DNA of 64,000 bases from Planctomycetales bacterium (lineage in GTDB: Bacteria > Planctomycetota > Planctomycetia > Planctomycetales > Planctomycetaceae). Under the pieces are notes generated by a model. It saw nothing but the letters and a program-made list of their open reading frames with translations. It was not told the origin of the DNA and searched no databases. Location of the stretch: contig JAPLOA010000083.1 in the NCBI GenBank assembly GCA_026400835.1, positions 21,403 to 85,402 on the forward strand. Reading direction: 5' to 3'. The position numbers and the translations under genes were made by a program. Shown one piece after another: positions 17,853 to 27,804 of the stretch. The number at the start of each line of letters is the position of its first letter. Position 1 is the first letter of the stretch.

Positions 17853-18893
17853 TTATCGTTCGCGTGTCTTATACTGTCGCTGTTCACCATCGGGACCGAT
17901 CTGGACAGTATAGCTTTCCCCATCTGGTGCGATGGAGGCTTTGACCCACTGGCCCTTGCAGTCGGCAGTCGGTGCAGCGTTAGCGATGAACTCCGATGGT
18001 GCCTGAAGCTCATGGCCGAGATCCACATTAAGATGCAACTGGTACCAGGCCTTCAGTGACTGAACTTCTTTCAGAGTTTTCATGGTCTGCTCCGCCCCGC
18101 CCTTTTTCGGGCCGTTGCACATGACGGCAACGACAGGATCGATCGCAAGGACAAGGGCCGGATTATTGCTGACCGGCAGACCATGATGAGTCACCATAAA
18201 CAGGTCGACTTTTCCCACGGGGTTGCGTGGCGTCACCAGCTTGGCTTCGGTGTTCCATGTCAAATCGCCGCAGGTCAGAAATCGAAAGTCACCGAAGCCA
18301 AAAAGAAGGCTCAGGCTGGCGGAGTTGTCGCTGGGATCATCAGGCTGTGGTTGGTGGCGATTGACAAACGGATTGGATTCGCCAACGCCGGTCAGCACCT
18401 CTCGTCCGGATGTTATCACCTTGACTGCCAACGGCGTCTTTCCCGATTTGAGCGGCAGAGAATCTCCCACGTGCAAAGCTTTGGACGCGTTCTGAGAAGC
18501 CGCGCGGTAAGCGGCGATGCGATCCGGATACAGAGGATCCTCGGCCAGATCGTCCGGGATGCCTCGATCCCAGAACTGCCCAATTCCAAACTTCGCAGCC
18601 AACGCAGCGTGATTACCGAAGTGATCGAGATGCCAGTGGGAAACCACGGCATGGTCGATCTTCTTCAGTCCAGCGATATCTTTCGCCACGTGAATAATTC
18701 TGTCGAGATCACGTGCTTGATTGTCGGGATATCCGGAGTCGATCAGGATCGATTCCTTGAAAGGCGTCACAATCAAAGTCGCCGCGCCGCCCTCGACATC
18801 AATGAAGTAAAGATCCAGAGATCCTTCGTCCGCTGTTGTCTGTTGATTGATCAGGATGGCGATTGCGATGACGATGGAAGCAAGTCGTTGCAT
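17853..18893 (-). CDS. secreted metallo-beta-lactamase-fold hydrolase (ComEC C-terminal-like)
   Basis: 346 residues. MQRLASIVIAIAILINQQTTA is a signal peptide. The mature protein starts with LDLYFIDVEGGAATLIV, then has HWHLDH at about 88, TCGDL and VTHHG, the metal ligands of the MBL fold in the order seen in ComEC/Rec2 extracellular domains. No competence membrane domain is attached. It probably hydrolyses a phosphodiester or ester outside the cytoplasmic membrane; substrate unknown. Confidence 0.85.
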   Translation of the reverse strand: MQRLASIVIAIAILINQQTTADEGSLDLYFIDVEGGAATLIVTPFKESILIDSGYPDNQARDLDRIIHVAKDIAGLKKIDHAVVSHWHLDHFGNHAALAAKFGIGQFWDRGIPDDLAEDPLYPDRIAAYRAASQNASKALHVGDSLPLKSGKTPLAVKVITSGREVLTGVGESNPFVNRHQPQPDDPSDNSASLSLLFGFGDFRFLTCGDLTWNTEAKLVTPRNPVGKVDLFMVTHHGLPVSNNPALVLAIDPVVAVMCNGPKKGGAEQTMKTLKEVQSLKAWYQLHLNVDLGHELQAPSEFIANAAPTADCKGQWVKASIAPDGESYTVQIGPDGEQRQYKTRER

Positions 18894-19207
18894 GCGTGAT
18901 ACCTCGTGTGAGCAGTGGTGGTAAGTCGGGACATCCGAAGCAACGGTCTTCTGCTCTTTCAGAGCGATATCGAATCGCGCGAAGGAGCAAAGGGCATTGC
19001 CGTATGTTTCTCACCGCTACTATACACGGGCTCGTATTCGGCGTCAGTTGATCATACCGTTCGACGATCAGATATATGTGCCCCGGAGAGTTCCAGACAC
19101 CTTTTTCAATGGCCTGACAGGCCAGGTGTGTCTGATTCGAAACTATCGATCTCACTATCCTGAACGGCAGCTGAAATCAATCGCTGCAGCTCGTGGGTGC
19201 CTGTGAG
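18894..19207. other. intergenic with short hairpin
   Basis: About 310 bases. At 19091-19135 lies a motif TTCCAGACACC that pairs loosely with GGTGTGTCT around an inner stem (GGCC...GGCC). The same AGTTCCAGACACC word occurs at about 28896-28907. No gene recognised. Confidence 0.4.
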
Positions 19208-21580
19208 TTACTCAACAGGAATTTCGATCGGGTGCTGGCTGGGATCGGTAATCGTACTACGACGGCCACTTGCGGGCTTAGTTGCCGTCTCTTGTTCCGG
19301 CTTCGGTTTCGCAGCGGTGGCGCCCGTGAAGTAAACAACGCCGTCGTACTCTTCCGACTGCGTTGCCGACTTCGGACGAGTCGTTGGTAGAGCTGAATCT
19401 GAGCTTGATGTCGGTGCTTTGGTTCTTACGGCCGATGACGGCCCGAAATGCAGCGTCCCCGTTTGTTGACTGGCCGGCGCGGTTTTTGGCAGCGGATCTT
19501 CTTCAGTGAAGTCGAGGCCCTCAAGCGGTGCGTCTGCAGTCTGAGTCGACTTTGGTTTGCCATAAGACTGGAGGGTCAGGTTGCCTGCCGGTTTACCGAT
19601 GCCGGTTCCAACAGCTCGCACAACTCCGCCATCGGTTTCCGGGGAGTCATTGAAGCGAGCCTGTTTAATGCCGCCGCTGGGGTCGTTCAGGAATTGCTGT
19701 GCAATTACCTGTCGCAGAGTTTTACGAAGTTCAAGTTGAGTTCCATCGGTCTGTTTGATGGAGACTTCATCAATCACCCACGATGTATTTTCTTTCAGTA
19801 ACAACACCGTCACTTCTGGTTGTCCATCACCGGCCAGTTCGATCTTTGCTCTTTGCTCAGTTGATTGAGTACGCTGGACTGGCATGCGGAGCAGTTCCGG
19901 CAACGCTTGATATTGTTCCGGTACGGCAGGCAGATTGCTCCAGACAAGACGATTGAAATCCAGAGAGCTGTGCTTTCTGATCGATTGGATGTCCTGATTC
20001 TCCCAGGCATTCGCCAATTCGATGACAGGGACAGTCAGCATCAGCTGTGTTCGCAGTGAAGCGACGCCAGCGGAGGGATCCGGGTATTGAATATCTTCAA
20101 CCTTCAGATCACCATTTTCGTCTCGCATCAGCACGCTGCAGATCTGCCCGTTCGCAGACTGGAATTCAAGTTCAGTCACTTCGCCACGCACATGGCTGTT
20201 CTGCAGATTCATTTCGCCTGAGGGGATTCCAGTGAGCGGCAGTCCATCCATCAGCGAGGGATCGATATGACTCCAGACGGATTCGACAAGATCTCTTGTT
20301 GAAATCTGTCGCAACATCGGGAGGTCATGAGACTGAAGAGCCGACAGGAACAGTGTGCCTCGTGCCGGGGCAGTAAATGCTGACTTCAGGGTGCGCTGTT
20401 GCTGTGTCTGACGATCGTAAATCGTGACGTCTTCAATGATAAACTCCGCCTCAACCGCAGCAGTGACAGGACGTTTCCGGTCATCTTTGGCGTCGGCAAC
20501 GTCAGGAGTTGTCAGATCAATTCGCACGACAGTGGCATCGTCGGGAATCATCACCGTCAATTGTCCGGCGAACGATTGGATCTCAAAATCTTTTGGTGCG
20601 AATTCAGGAGAAGGCAGCTTGATCATTGTCAGATCACCGACACTGATCGCATTCCTGAAGAACTTTTCTTCGGTCAGTTTCTGCAGGCGTTCCTGATTAT
20701 CTTCCTGATAGGCAGCCAGGAAGTCGGTCACCGCATTCATGGCTCGTGCCTGACGAAGAACAGAGCCCGGATGGTCGTCAGATTTGCGTTTACGAATTTC
20801 CAGATCGGAGACCAGCCACTTGTCGTCCTGTCGTGCGACCTTCAACAGCATGAAACCGTTCTTTGAAGGCATCTTCACGACAGCATCGGATTCGTTCATC
20901 TGGGCTTCCGGACGGCGAGCCATACCGGATTCGCATTCGGCGGAGATCTGAGCAATCATCTGCTGCATCCATGGTTCAGGCAGCTTTTCAAGCGGTCCTC
21001 GGAGTTCTAAGTTGACAGCCTGAAGAACCGCACTGCGATCGGCTGATTCCCAGGTCTTCAGGAACTCGCGAATTGTCAACAGAAGGTCCATGACTTCGAC
21101 AGAAGATTTTGTGGCGCGAGTGCCCTTCTTCTGCTGACGCAGCATGACATCATCAACGACCCAGCGATTTTTGACGTCATCTTTGACGATGATGAACTGG
21201 TACCTGGTGCCTTCTTTTTCTTCCTTGGCGACGGCTTCAAGTCGATTGGCTTCCAGCTCTTTGGATTCGACGACTTCCAGCTTCGTTTTGGGAAGGTTCA
21301 GGATTTCCAGATCTTTGAAAGCATCCGGAGATCGCATCGCCTTTTGTTCAAATCGAGTGGAAACGATGCGACGAAACGCCGCTTCGTTGTTTTCCGCAAT
21401 CGCGTCTGTAAACAGTCCAACAACGCGCTGTTCTGTCCCGTGACCGTCCATAATTGACGGTTTCAGGTTTGATGGCTTCAGCATCTCTGTGTTCAACAGT
21501 GAACTGGCACATCCTGTCGCCGACACACTGAGCCCACCGGCCAGCATCAGAACTATCGAGAGTCGGTAAGAGCGGTGCAT
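19208..21580 (-). CDS. large lipoprotein with five repeated alpha+beta modules
   Basis: 790 residues. The N-terminus is a lipoprotein signal (LSVSATGC, Cys at ~24). By eye, residues 52-148, 166-265, 280-388, 408-500 and 514-610 share one plan: a helix with a hydrophobic/acidic pattern (FTDAIAENNEAAFRRIV; FLKTWESADRSAVLQAV; FLAAYQEDNQERLQKLT), a strand-rich middle, and an ending like RWVVDDVMLRQ, KWLVSDLEIRK, FIIEDVTIYDR, LKVEDIQYPD and SWVIDEVSIKQ. This resembles tandem NTF2/SnoaL-like folds, an inference. The C-terminal ~170 residues are disordered. Function unknown; the gene lies downstream of the FtsK-like gene but behind a terminator, so it probably has its own promoter. Confidence 0.8.
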   Translation of the reverse strand: MHRSYRLSIVLMLAGGLSVSATGCASSLLNTEMLKPSNLKPSIMDGHGTEQRVVGLFTDAIAENNEAAFRRIVSTRFEQKAMRSPDAFKDLEILNLPKTKLEVVESKELEANRLEAVAKEEKEGTRYQFIIVKDDVKNRWVVDDVMLRQQKKGTRATKSSVEVMDLLLTIREFLKTWESADRSAVLQAVNLELRGPLEKLPEPWMQQMIAQISAECESGMARRPEAQMNESDAVVKMPSKNGFMLLKVARQDDKWLVSDLEIRKRKSDDHPGSVLRQARAMNAVTDFLAAYQEDNQERLQKLTEEKFFRNAISVGDLTMIKLPSPEFAPKDFEIQSFAGQLTVMIPDDATVVRIDLTTPDVADAKDDRKRPVTAAVEAEFIIEDVTIYDRQTQQQRTLKSAFTAPARGTLFLSALQSHDLPMLRQISTRDLVESVWSHIDPSLMDGLPLTGIPSGEMNLQNSHVRGEVTELEFQSANGQICSVLMRDENGDLKVEDIQYPDPSAGVASLRTQLMLTVPVIELANAWENQDIQSIRKHSSLDFNRLVWSNLPAVPEQYQALPELLRMPVQRTQSTEQRAKIELAGDGQPEVTVLLLKENTSWVIDEVSIKQTDGTQLELRKTLRQVIAQQFLNDPSGGIKQARFNDSPETDGGVVRAVGTGIGKPAGNLTLQSYGKPKSTQTADAPLEGLDFTEEDPLPKTAPASQQTGTLHFGPSSAVRTKAPTSSSDSALPTTRPKSATQSEEYDGVVYFTGATAAKPKPEQETATKPASGRRSTITDPSQHPIEIPVE

Positions 21581-22136
21581 ACAAACACTCCTGCCAGCTC
21601 ATCAGTGGATTGATCGCAAACGATCAGAGTCCAAATGGCTGGACAGACAACGAAAGGGATAGGAAAACTGACTTACCTCCGACACACCGTTCAGAAGGAG
21701 TGACTGAAGATTCGTCGGAGGGGAGCACAAGAAGGGATGATCTCAGCGCTGTCCGCACAGCGCGAACGCGCAGAGTGAGGACCAGTGCTGAGGTTGTCTC
21801 AGTTCTTTCCCTGGCGGTCAACATGCGTCCGGGATCTCAACGTGTGTTGGTTTGCAAGTCAGACGCGACGAGTTGCTTATTCCGGCGAATTCAGCAACTT
21901 CTTTGCAGAATCTGCCTGCCGCCTCCGGATCGGATTCAGTACATCGGCAAAAACTGCTGCAGAGCTCCAGAATCCAGCCCTGGTTGTTGTCAGGGCGATT
22001 CTCATGCAGACCCATGGGTCTTGAAAGAGGCATGCGAAAATCCGCGACTCGATAAACGACTCTGACAGCTGTCGTCCCGAAGTTGCCTGTTGCTCCCATT
22101 GAGTATTTCGCTTTGCAGGCAGCGGTAAACAAAAAC
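21581..22136. other. intergenic, no gene recognised
   Basis: About 550 bases upstream of the lipoprotein gene and downstream of the FtsK-like terminator. Open frames here show no family resemblance. The promoter of the lipoprotein gene is expected near the 21600 end. Confidence 0.4.
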
Positions 22137-22174
22137 AGCGTGCCTGTGAACCATTGAAGATTCACAGGCACGCT
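22130..22174 (-). terminator. rho-independent terminator of the FtsK-like gene
   Basis: Perfect 14-base stem (22137-22150 with 22161-22174), 10-base loop, followed on the minus strand by a T-rich stretch (complement of AAACAAAAAC at 22127-22136). It lies 43 bases after the stop of the gene at 22217. Confidence 0.8.
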
Positions 22175-22216
22175 GCTGAATGAGACAAAGTCGTTATGAC
22201 CAGACCTCTCGTCGTG

Positions 22217-25200
22217 TTATTCGATCATGAGGCTGTTGAAGTCCATTTCATCAAAGTCACTGCTCGGCGCTTCCTGGTCTGGAGAGAGCCGAGGTTCTGT
22301 TGGTGCTTTGGGTTCAGGAGGTGCATCGAGCAGGCGATTGTGATCTGTGCGTCGTGATGACAATCGCACGGCCATCGCAGTCGGTTTTCCAACTTTCTTC
22401 GGTGCAGCTTCCGGAGCAACAGCCGCTGGCGTTGGTGCTACCGTCCCCGTCGGCTTCTGTGCTGGTGGTGTCGGTGCAACCGGCGGTACTGCTTTGGCGA
22501 AGATTGAATCGTCAAGCACAAAGTCCATATCATCGTCAGCGCTGGTTGCGGCTGGTGCTGAAGGAGTCACCGGTGGTTTTGATACTGGTGTTACTGCCGC
22601 AGGTGTTTGAGGTTTAGGACTTTGCGCCGGAACTTGCGCTGGCTTTTGAGGGACAGGCTTTGGTGTTTCTGCCACTGGTTTGGCTGGCGATTTTCCGGAC
22701 TGCTTCTGTTTCGCCGGTGTCTTTGCAGGTGGAGCCGCTGGCTTCTCTGTGACAACCGGTTTCTCCGCAACAACCGGCTCTTTAGGGGCGGCATGCTTTG
22801 GAGCTTCAGGTTCGGAAGTCAAAGGCTTTGCCGGAGGCTGAGCTTTCTCGGCTGCTGGTGCTGCCGGAGGTTGGGCCACCGGAGCCACAGCATTTGCAAC
22901 AGACTCCGTCACCGCGATCAGTTTAACTTTGGGGCTGGTCGGTTCCGAAGCATCAACATTTACTACGGGCACGGAGGCATCAGCAGACCTGACTTCTGAT
23001 GCTATCACGACAGATTCCGCTGGTGCAACAACATCATTCGTTGATGGAGCACTTGTTGCTTCGGCAACAACCTGGCTAATCGCCTCGACAGTTGCAGGAG
23101 ACTCTGAAACGACCGCAGCAATCTGTGAGACACCAGCTTCTGGCGTCTGGGCTTTGGAGATAAGAAACTCGGCTGGGGCGGTCGTTACTTCGGCAGCAAC
23201 AGTCGGCAACACTTCGATCGCTGCTGGCTGGCTGATCAAAGGCTCGCCAACAGTGGGTTCCTGAATGGTGGTTTCGATCGCATCTCCAGCAGGCATTGCC
23301 TCAGCGACGGCTTCAGCGACCTCTGGTTCGAGGGCAGGAGTCGTGGCCGTCGGAGTCTGCTCAACAACCTGAGTCGGTGGAATGATCTCCTCTTCTGGCC
23401 CGGTCGGGACATTGGAGAGCCACTGCTGCGAGGGCCAACTGAATGGACGGAATCGATCGGCTGCTCCGGTCTGATCGCGATAGAGGATGGCTCGTCCCGG
23501 CGACAATGAGGCTGCGGCTGGCGTATCAATCAGGCTGGAAGAATCCGTCTGATTGAGTCGGAAGGCGATGCGGGAATCAAACTCACGCAACAGCGAATTG
23601 GACAGCCAACGCATTGAATTGCTGAACGTGTCAGACCACACAATCACATGGATGCCGACCAGCGGACCCTTGCGAATCAGATCGCCCAGTTGTGAAGCTG
23701 GCGTGGCAGATTTGGTCGCTCCAAAACCGCCCATCCCGAAATCATCTTCATCGCGACGCAGGGAACGGAATTGTCCAATGTTACGAATCGCCAGGATGAT
23801 CGTCGGCGAGTTTGATCCATCTCCTGCGGCTTCGCGGGTCGCAAGTTCTGCTGATAATTCAGCAACAGTCGCATCGGCCTCGGCGGCTTTCCGCAGGGAG
23901 AAGCGAGGTGCGATTCCCTTGGTGAATGACGACGCGAATTTCAATTGCGAAGTCTGGTCCTGTCCATCGTGCAAAAGCACAAGTCGAGAAGCTTCCGACA
24001 CTCCACGTCCCGCAGGACCCGCAGAGATGCTGAGGATCGTCGACGCGAGGATAGAGTCCGCCAGATCGCCTTCCTGTCCAACGATCAGGACATTTTGTCC
24101 GCCTGATCTCTGGAAACGAATGCACATAGGTTCCGAGATCGCAACGGGGTCTCCGATCCATGCAGGAACGCCGTCCGCGCCCATGCGATTGGATACGGAC
24201 CGATTGGCGATCCAGGCATTCAGCGGTTCGCATTCTTCAATTGTCGGAGCAACATTGCCCTCAAACACAATCATGCGGCCCGGAGCCTTGTCCGCATAAT
24301 CCGGGCGCTGAGTCATCTCGTGAATCATAGATTCACGTTTCTCTTCATCCAGCCACGCGATCTGGAACGGATGATTGCCTTCGACCATTCCGTTCGCGTC
24401 GTTGTAAATGGCTTCGCCTGGTCGAGTCAGTTGGCGAGCGGCACCGTTTTCTTCGCTGAGAATCAGGTGTGCGTCGCTTTCGCTGCACTGCAGAGCGATT
24501 CGAACGGCAACCTGTCCCAGCGTGCTGCGAGCCAGAGAATAGGCACCGCCGAGAGTTTGCGAACCAAGCAAAACGTGAATACCGAACGCACGACCCTGAC
24601 GGATCAGGCGGTCCATCAACAAGGCGGCTTTGGAAGAGACGCGGTCTTCAGAGGTAAAGAACTCCTGAAACTCGTCAATCAACAGCAGCAGGCGAGGCAT
24701 TTTCTCGTCAGGAAACTGTTTACGGAACGAAGGAACATCCTGCACGCCTCGCACGCGAAACAATTCACCGCGTTCCTGCAAAACTTCGTCCAGCCGTTCC
24801 AGAACGCTGAGTCCGAACTCGCGATCGCTTTCAATCGCCACGACTCGAGCATGCGGCAATTTGTTAGCGGCGTAGGTTCGAAACTCCACACCCTTCTTAA
24901 AGTCGATCAGATAAAACTGAACTTCATCAGGACTATAATGCAAGGAGAGATTCGTAATCAGAATGTGCAACAGCGTCGACTTGCCGGAACCCGTTTTGCC
25001 AGCGACCAGAACGTGCTGGCTGGTTCCTCGACCAAGACGCATAAACTGAAGTCGCGCCGCGCCAGCGCGGCCAATCGGGAAGTCGATTCCGTCTGCAGAG
25101 CGGGATGTCCAGATCGCATCTGACTTGGGAGCGATTCGGCTGAAGGAGACCTCGACTCTCCGAGCGTTGCGGGACTGCTCGCCAACGGCCCGCACCAGGC

Positions 25201-27445
25201 TGACGTATTCGGCAGACTCCGGAGGTACCAGAGCAGAGAACTCCAGAAAGTTGTCAGTCGATTCTGCGGCTGCCGGGGTAATTGGTTTGGCGTCCAGAAT
25301 ATCCTGGCCGGGCAGAGTTTTTAACTTCTCCACTGGACGGCTGGCCGGTGACATGCCGGGCTGGACCAGACCTTTGGCCACGTGGAACTGAGTGCAGCAG
25401 TTTCTGAGATTACTCACATCGAACGAGCGTGGCGTTGTTTGGTCAGGCGACCAGGTGACGATCGCATGGACACCGCAACGAGGACCGCTCGTCAGAATAC
25501 TGGTCAGCGCGCGAGCGGCTTCTTCCGTAAAGCTGTGCGGAAATCCGGCAACAACAACAAAATGATACGGTTCAGCAACTTCGCCGGCAGCCGCGTTGTA
25601 TTGTTCGATCGTTTCGAATTCACTGCGAAGATACGTCTGAAAGACGCTCTCCATATGTTCGGTGATTTTCTGCAGTCGATCACGGATCTGAGTCGCGTCT
25701 GTCCAGATTCGATTGCTGATCAGCAGTTCATCGAAGTCCGCCAGATGCATCAAAGCGGAAAAGCTTTGGCCAAGCCCCACAGGATCAATCAGTGTGAACT
25801 GAACTCGCCCGGGAGCGATATGAGTCAGGAGTCGCAACAGGATGGCACGGACGAATTCAAGAGCAGGTTCGCGACCGGCCGCGTCGTGTTCGACAAGGAT
25901 GGATGTGTCGCGAGGAAAATTCAACAGACCCGGAAGTTCGAAAACAGTATCGGCATCAATGCTGCCTTCGGCATCTTCCGGCGGGGCGGGCAGCATCACT
26001 TCAAGATCACCGACCGGCAATGTCATCGGGAAGGCCGTCGGGGATGTCCAGCCGTTCGACTTCAAAGACTCCCATGAGAAAATGTCTTTTGCTCGTTCAT
26101 TGCTGATACGAGAAAGCTCTGACGCGACCATGACTCCGGCACGCCATCGAGCCAGTGCGTTGGCCTCATCGGTTGTCAGTTGAGCGCGGCGTGCCGCGGA
26201 TTCCTTCTCAATCGCTTCACGTCCCTGAGCCAGTTCAGCGTCGTGCTGGCTGTGGATCCGAGCTAACTCCTGGGAACGCCAGTTTTCGACGGCGGTCTGG
26301 TGAAAGGAAGTCTCTGACTCTCCATTCAGCATCTGCTCATCAAACAGGCGAGACTGTCGAGCCACCTGTTCTGTATAGCCCTGGATTAACTCGTTTACCT
26401 GGTCGTCAGTAGCGCTTTGCAATTTGGCCGCGTGTTTTTCACGACGCCCGACCATTTCGGCCTTCCATGTGTCAGCAGTGGTCATCAACTGCTGAATTTC
26501 CTGCTGGCTCTTTTGTGCCCAGTGGTTCGCGGCAGCAGTTGCATTGGAGGCATGCAGCAAAACGTCTTCGAATGCTCCTCGCAGACCAGATCGAGCCAGG
26601 AGCGTAAGCACAGTATTGATCAGAACGGCGGCCCCAAGACCAATGACTGCGGAAACTCCCAGCCATTCCCAGTCAGGCTTTGACAGCTCTGGGTTCAGAA
26701 ACTTCGTCAGGTCAGCACGCAACGCAGTCGAAGCGATTGTGACTACAACAAAAATGAGAAGTCCCAGTCCGAAGAGTCTCCAGCCTGCGATCCACTGAGG
26801 CAGCATCTGACTATCGACTCGTCCTGCGGCTGCAAGCGCATAATCCAGTTGTTCGACAGCGATCTGGCGACTTGCATCTCGTCCCTTCAACTCCACCACT
26901 GGCAATGGAAGTTGTTTGTCCATCCCGGCATGACAATCATCGAGATACCTGGCCGTATGATCAACTCGAGAAGTCAGATCGGCCAGTTGCTGATCGATAA
27001 ACGCTCTCTGAGTATTGAAAGATTCCTGAACGCGTTCTGCGTTTCGAACCGGAGTGTCTTCATTGGATTCATCACAGACGGACTGCAGAACCCAAAGTTC
27101 ATTCTGGAGTTTCTGACGACACTCGGCAACATCCTGTTTAAGCTTTGCGTGCAGTGCTTCCAGACGCCGTTCACGAGCTTCGCTTGCGGACTCTCTCTGA
27201 CCAGCAACGTCGACATCGGTCTGCTCCAGTCTGTTTCGAACTTCAACGGCCAGCAGCTCAATATGCTGCTTCGTTTCTGTTTCAAGACGTGACTGCAGGC
27301 GAGAGATGGCTTCGGAGGAGTGTGAGTCGAGTTCAAGAAGCTGAACTCGAATCTTCAGAACTGCCGCTCGAGCTTCGACGCAACGGATCTGGAGTTTCTT
27401 CAGTTCAGAGATTTGTGTTTCGAGAATCAGATCTTCCAAATTCAT
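22217..27445 (-). CDS. giant FtsK/SpoIIIE-type membrane ATPase with coiled coils
   Basis: 1742 residues from ATG 27445 (MNLEDLILETQ); the frame stays open 39 codons further up but without a start context. Residues 1-215 and about 295-460 are long coiled coils on either side of two membrane helices (~226-242, 262-284). A degenerate ATPase-like domain (~505-690) lacks a Walker A. The active FtsK domain (~770-1060) has HVLVAGKTGSGKSTLL and LLLLIDEFQEFF, plus QCSESDAHLIL and RPGEAIYND. A third domain (~1095-1340; NVLIVGQEGDLADS, IILAIRNIGQFRSL) also lacks Walker A. Residues 1360-1742 are Ala/Pro/Glu-rich. The three-domain ATPase order recalls EssC of type VII secretion, but there is no FHA domain and no WXG100 gene nearby. 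There is no FtsK gamma domain. Role unknown: DNA or protein translocation. Confidence 0.85.
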   Translation of the reverse strand: MNLEDLILETQISELKKLQIRCVEARAAVLKIRVQLLELDSHSSEAISRLQSRLETETKQHIELLAVEVRNRLEQTDVDVAGQRESASEARERRLEALHAKLKQDVAECRQKLQNELWVLQSVCDESNEDTPVRNAERVQESFNTQRAFIDQQLADLTSRVDHTARYLDDCHAGMDKQLPLPVVELKGRDASRQIAVEQLDYALAAAGRVDSQMLPQWIAGWRLFGLGLLIFVVVTIASTALRADLTKFLNPELSKPDWEWLGVSAVIGLGAAVLINTVLTLLARSGLRGAFEDVLLHASNATAAANHWAQKSQQEIQQLMTTADTWKAEMVGRREKHAAKLQSATDDQVNELIQGYTEQVARQSRLFDEQMLNGESETSFHQTAVENWRSQELARIHSQHDAELAQGREAIEKESAARRAQLTTDEANALARWRAGVMVASELSRISNERAKDIFSWESLKSNGWTSPTAFPMTLPVGDLEVMLPAPPEDAEGSIDADTVFELPGLLNFPRDTSILVEHDAAGREPALEFVRAILLRLLTHIAPGRVQFTLIDPVGLGQSFSALMHLADFDELLISNRIWTDATQIRDRLQKITEHMESVFQTYLRSEFETIEQYNAAAGEVAEPYHFVVVAGFPHSFTEEAARALTSILTSGPRCGVHAIVTWSPDQTTPRSFDVSNLRNCCTQFHVAKGLVQPGMSPASRPVEKLKTLPGQDILDAKPITPAAAESTDNFLEFSALVPPESAEYVSLVRAVGEQSRNARRVEVSFSRIAPKSDAIWTSRSADGIDFPIGRAGAARLQFMRLGRGTSQHVLVAGKTGSGKSTLLHILITNLSLHYSPDEVQFYLIDFKKGVEFRTYAANKLPHARVVAIESDREFGLSVLERLDEVLQERGELFRVRGVQDVPSFRKQFPDEKMPRLLLLIDEFQEFFTSEDRVSSKAALLMDRLIRQGRAFGIHVLLGSQTLGGAYSLARSTLGQVAVRIALQCSESDAHLILSEENGAARQLTRPGEAIYNDANGMVEGNHPFQIAWLDEEKRESMIHEMTQRPDYADKAPGRMIVFEGNVAPTIEECEPLNAWIANRSVSNRMGADGVPAWIGDPVAISEPMCIRFQRSGGQNVLIVGQEGDLADSILASTILSISAGPAGRGVSEASRLVLLHDGQDQTSQLKFASSFTKGIAPRFSLRKAAEADATVAELSAELATREAAGDGSNSPTIILAIRNIGQFRSLRRDEDDFGMGGFGATKSATPASQLGDLIRKGPLVGIHVIVWSDTFSNSMRWLSNSLLREFDSRIAFRLNQTDSSSLIDTPAAASLSPGRAILYRDQTGAADRFRPFSWPSQQWLSNVPTGPEEEIIPPTQVVEQTPTATTPALEPEVAEAVAEAMPAGDAIETTIQEPTVGEPLISQPAAIEVLPTVAAEVTTAPAEFLISKAQTPEAGVSQIAAVVSESPATVEAISQVVAEATSAPSTNDVVAPAESVVIASEVRSADASVPVVNVDASEPTSPKVKLIAVTESVANAVAPVAQPPAAPAAEKAQPPAKPLTSEPEAPKHAAPKEPVVAEKPVVTEKPAAPPAKTPAKQKQSGKSPAKPVAETPKPVPQKPAQVPAQSPKPQTPAAVTPVSKPPVTPSAPAATSADDDMDFVLDDSIFAKAVPPVAPTPPAQKPTGTVAPTPAAVAPEAAPKKVGKPTAMAVRLSSRRTDHNRLLDAPPEPKAPTEPRLSPDQEAPSSDFDEMDFNSLMIE

Positions 27446-27773
27446 GATCAGGCTTTCGCGGAAGTCAATTCGTGATGGCTGGCATGAACCGCCAATACGC
27501 GGAACGGGGCCTCCTGACCCGGAACACGAAGTTACTGTCGTTGTGGGAATACGCAATCCCAAGGGGAGGAACTGCGTTCAGTGCCCGTGTCGCCGGTGAT
27601 TCTCGGAGATTTTGACAGTATTTGGCAGTCTTCTAAGGTCCAAAACGCTTTTCACAAACGAAAATCATTCTCGTTCCGGCCAGAATCTGAGAAAGCTACG
27701 CTGACTTTGAGAGGCGTAGGAGCGCCCTGGCAACGATGAACATCGTTTTACCACCGCGCAGCGTCAGAGTCAT

Positions 27774-27804
27774 TAAAAAAGGTACAATCTGCCAAATCAG
27801 GCAG
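27774..27804 (-). terminator. possible terminator overlapping the SDR stop codon
   Basis: Five-base GC stem (27789-27793 with 27800-27804, 6-base loop) that includes the TGA of the SDR gene, followed on the minus strand by CCTTTTTTA. Short stem, so moderate to low confidence. Confidence 0.35.

Noticed and set aside
23553..24299. Long open frame antisense to the FtsK-like gene
   Set aside because: It mirrors a high-GC coding region, has no family signal and no ribosome site; several similar frames occur opposite the same gene.
22217..27445. Type VII secretion EssC
   Set aside because: Lacks FHA domains, EssC-like arrangement of active sites, and any WXG100 or Ess partner in the window.
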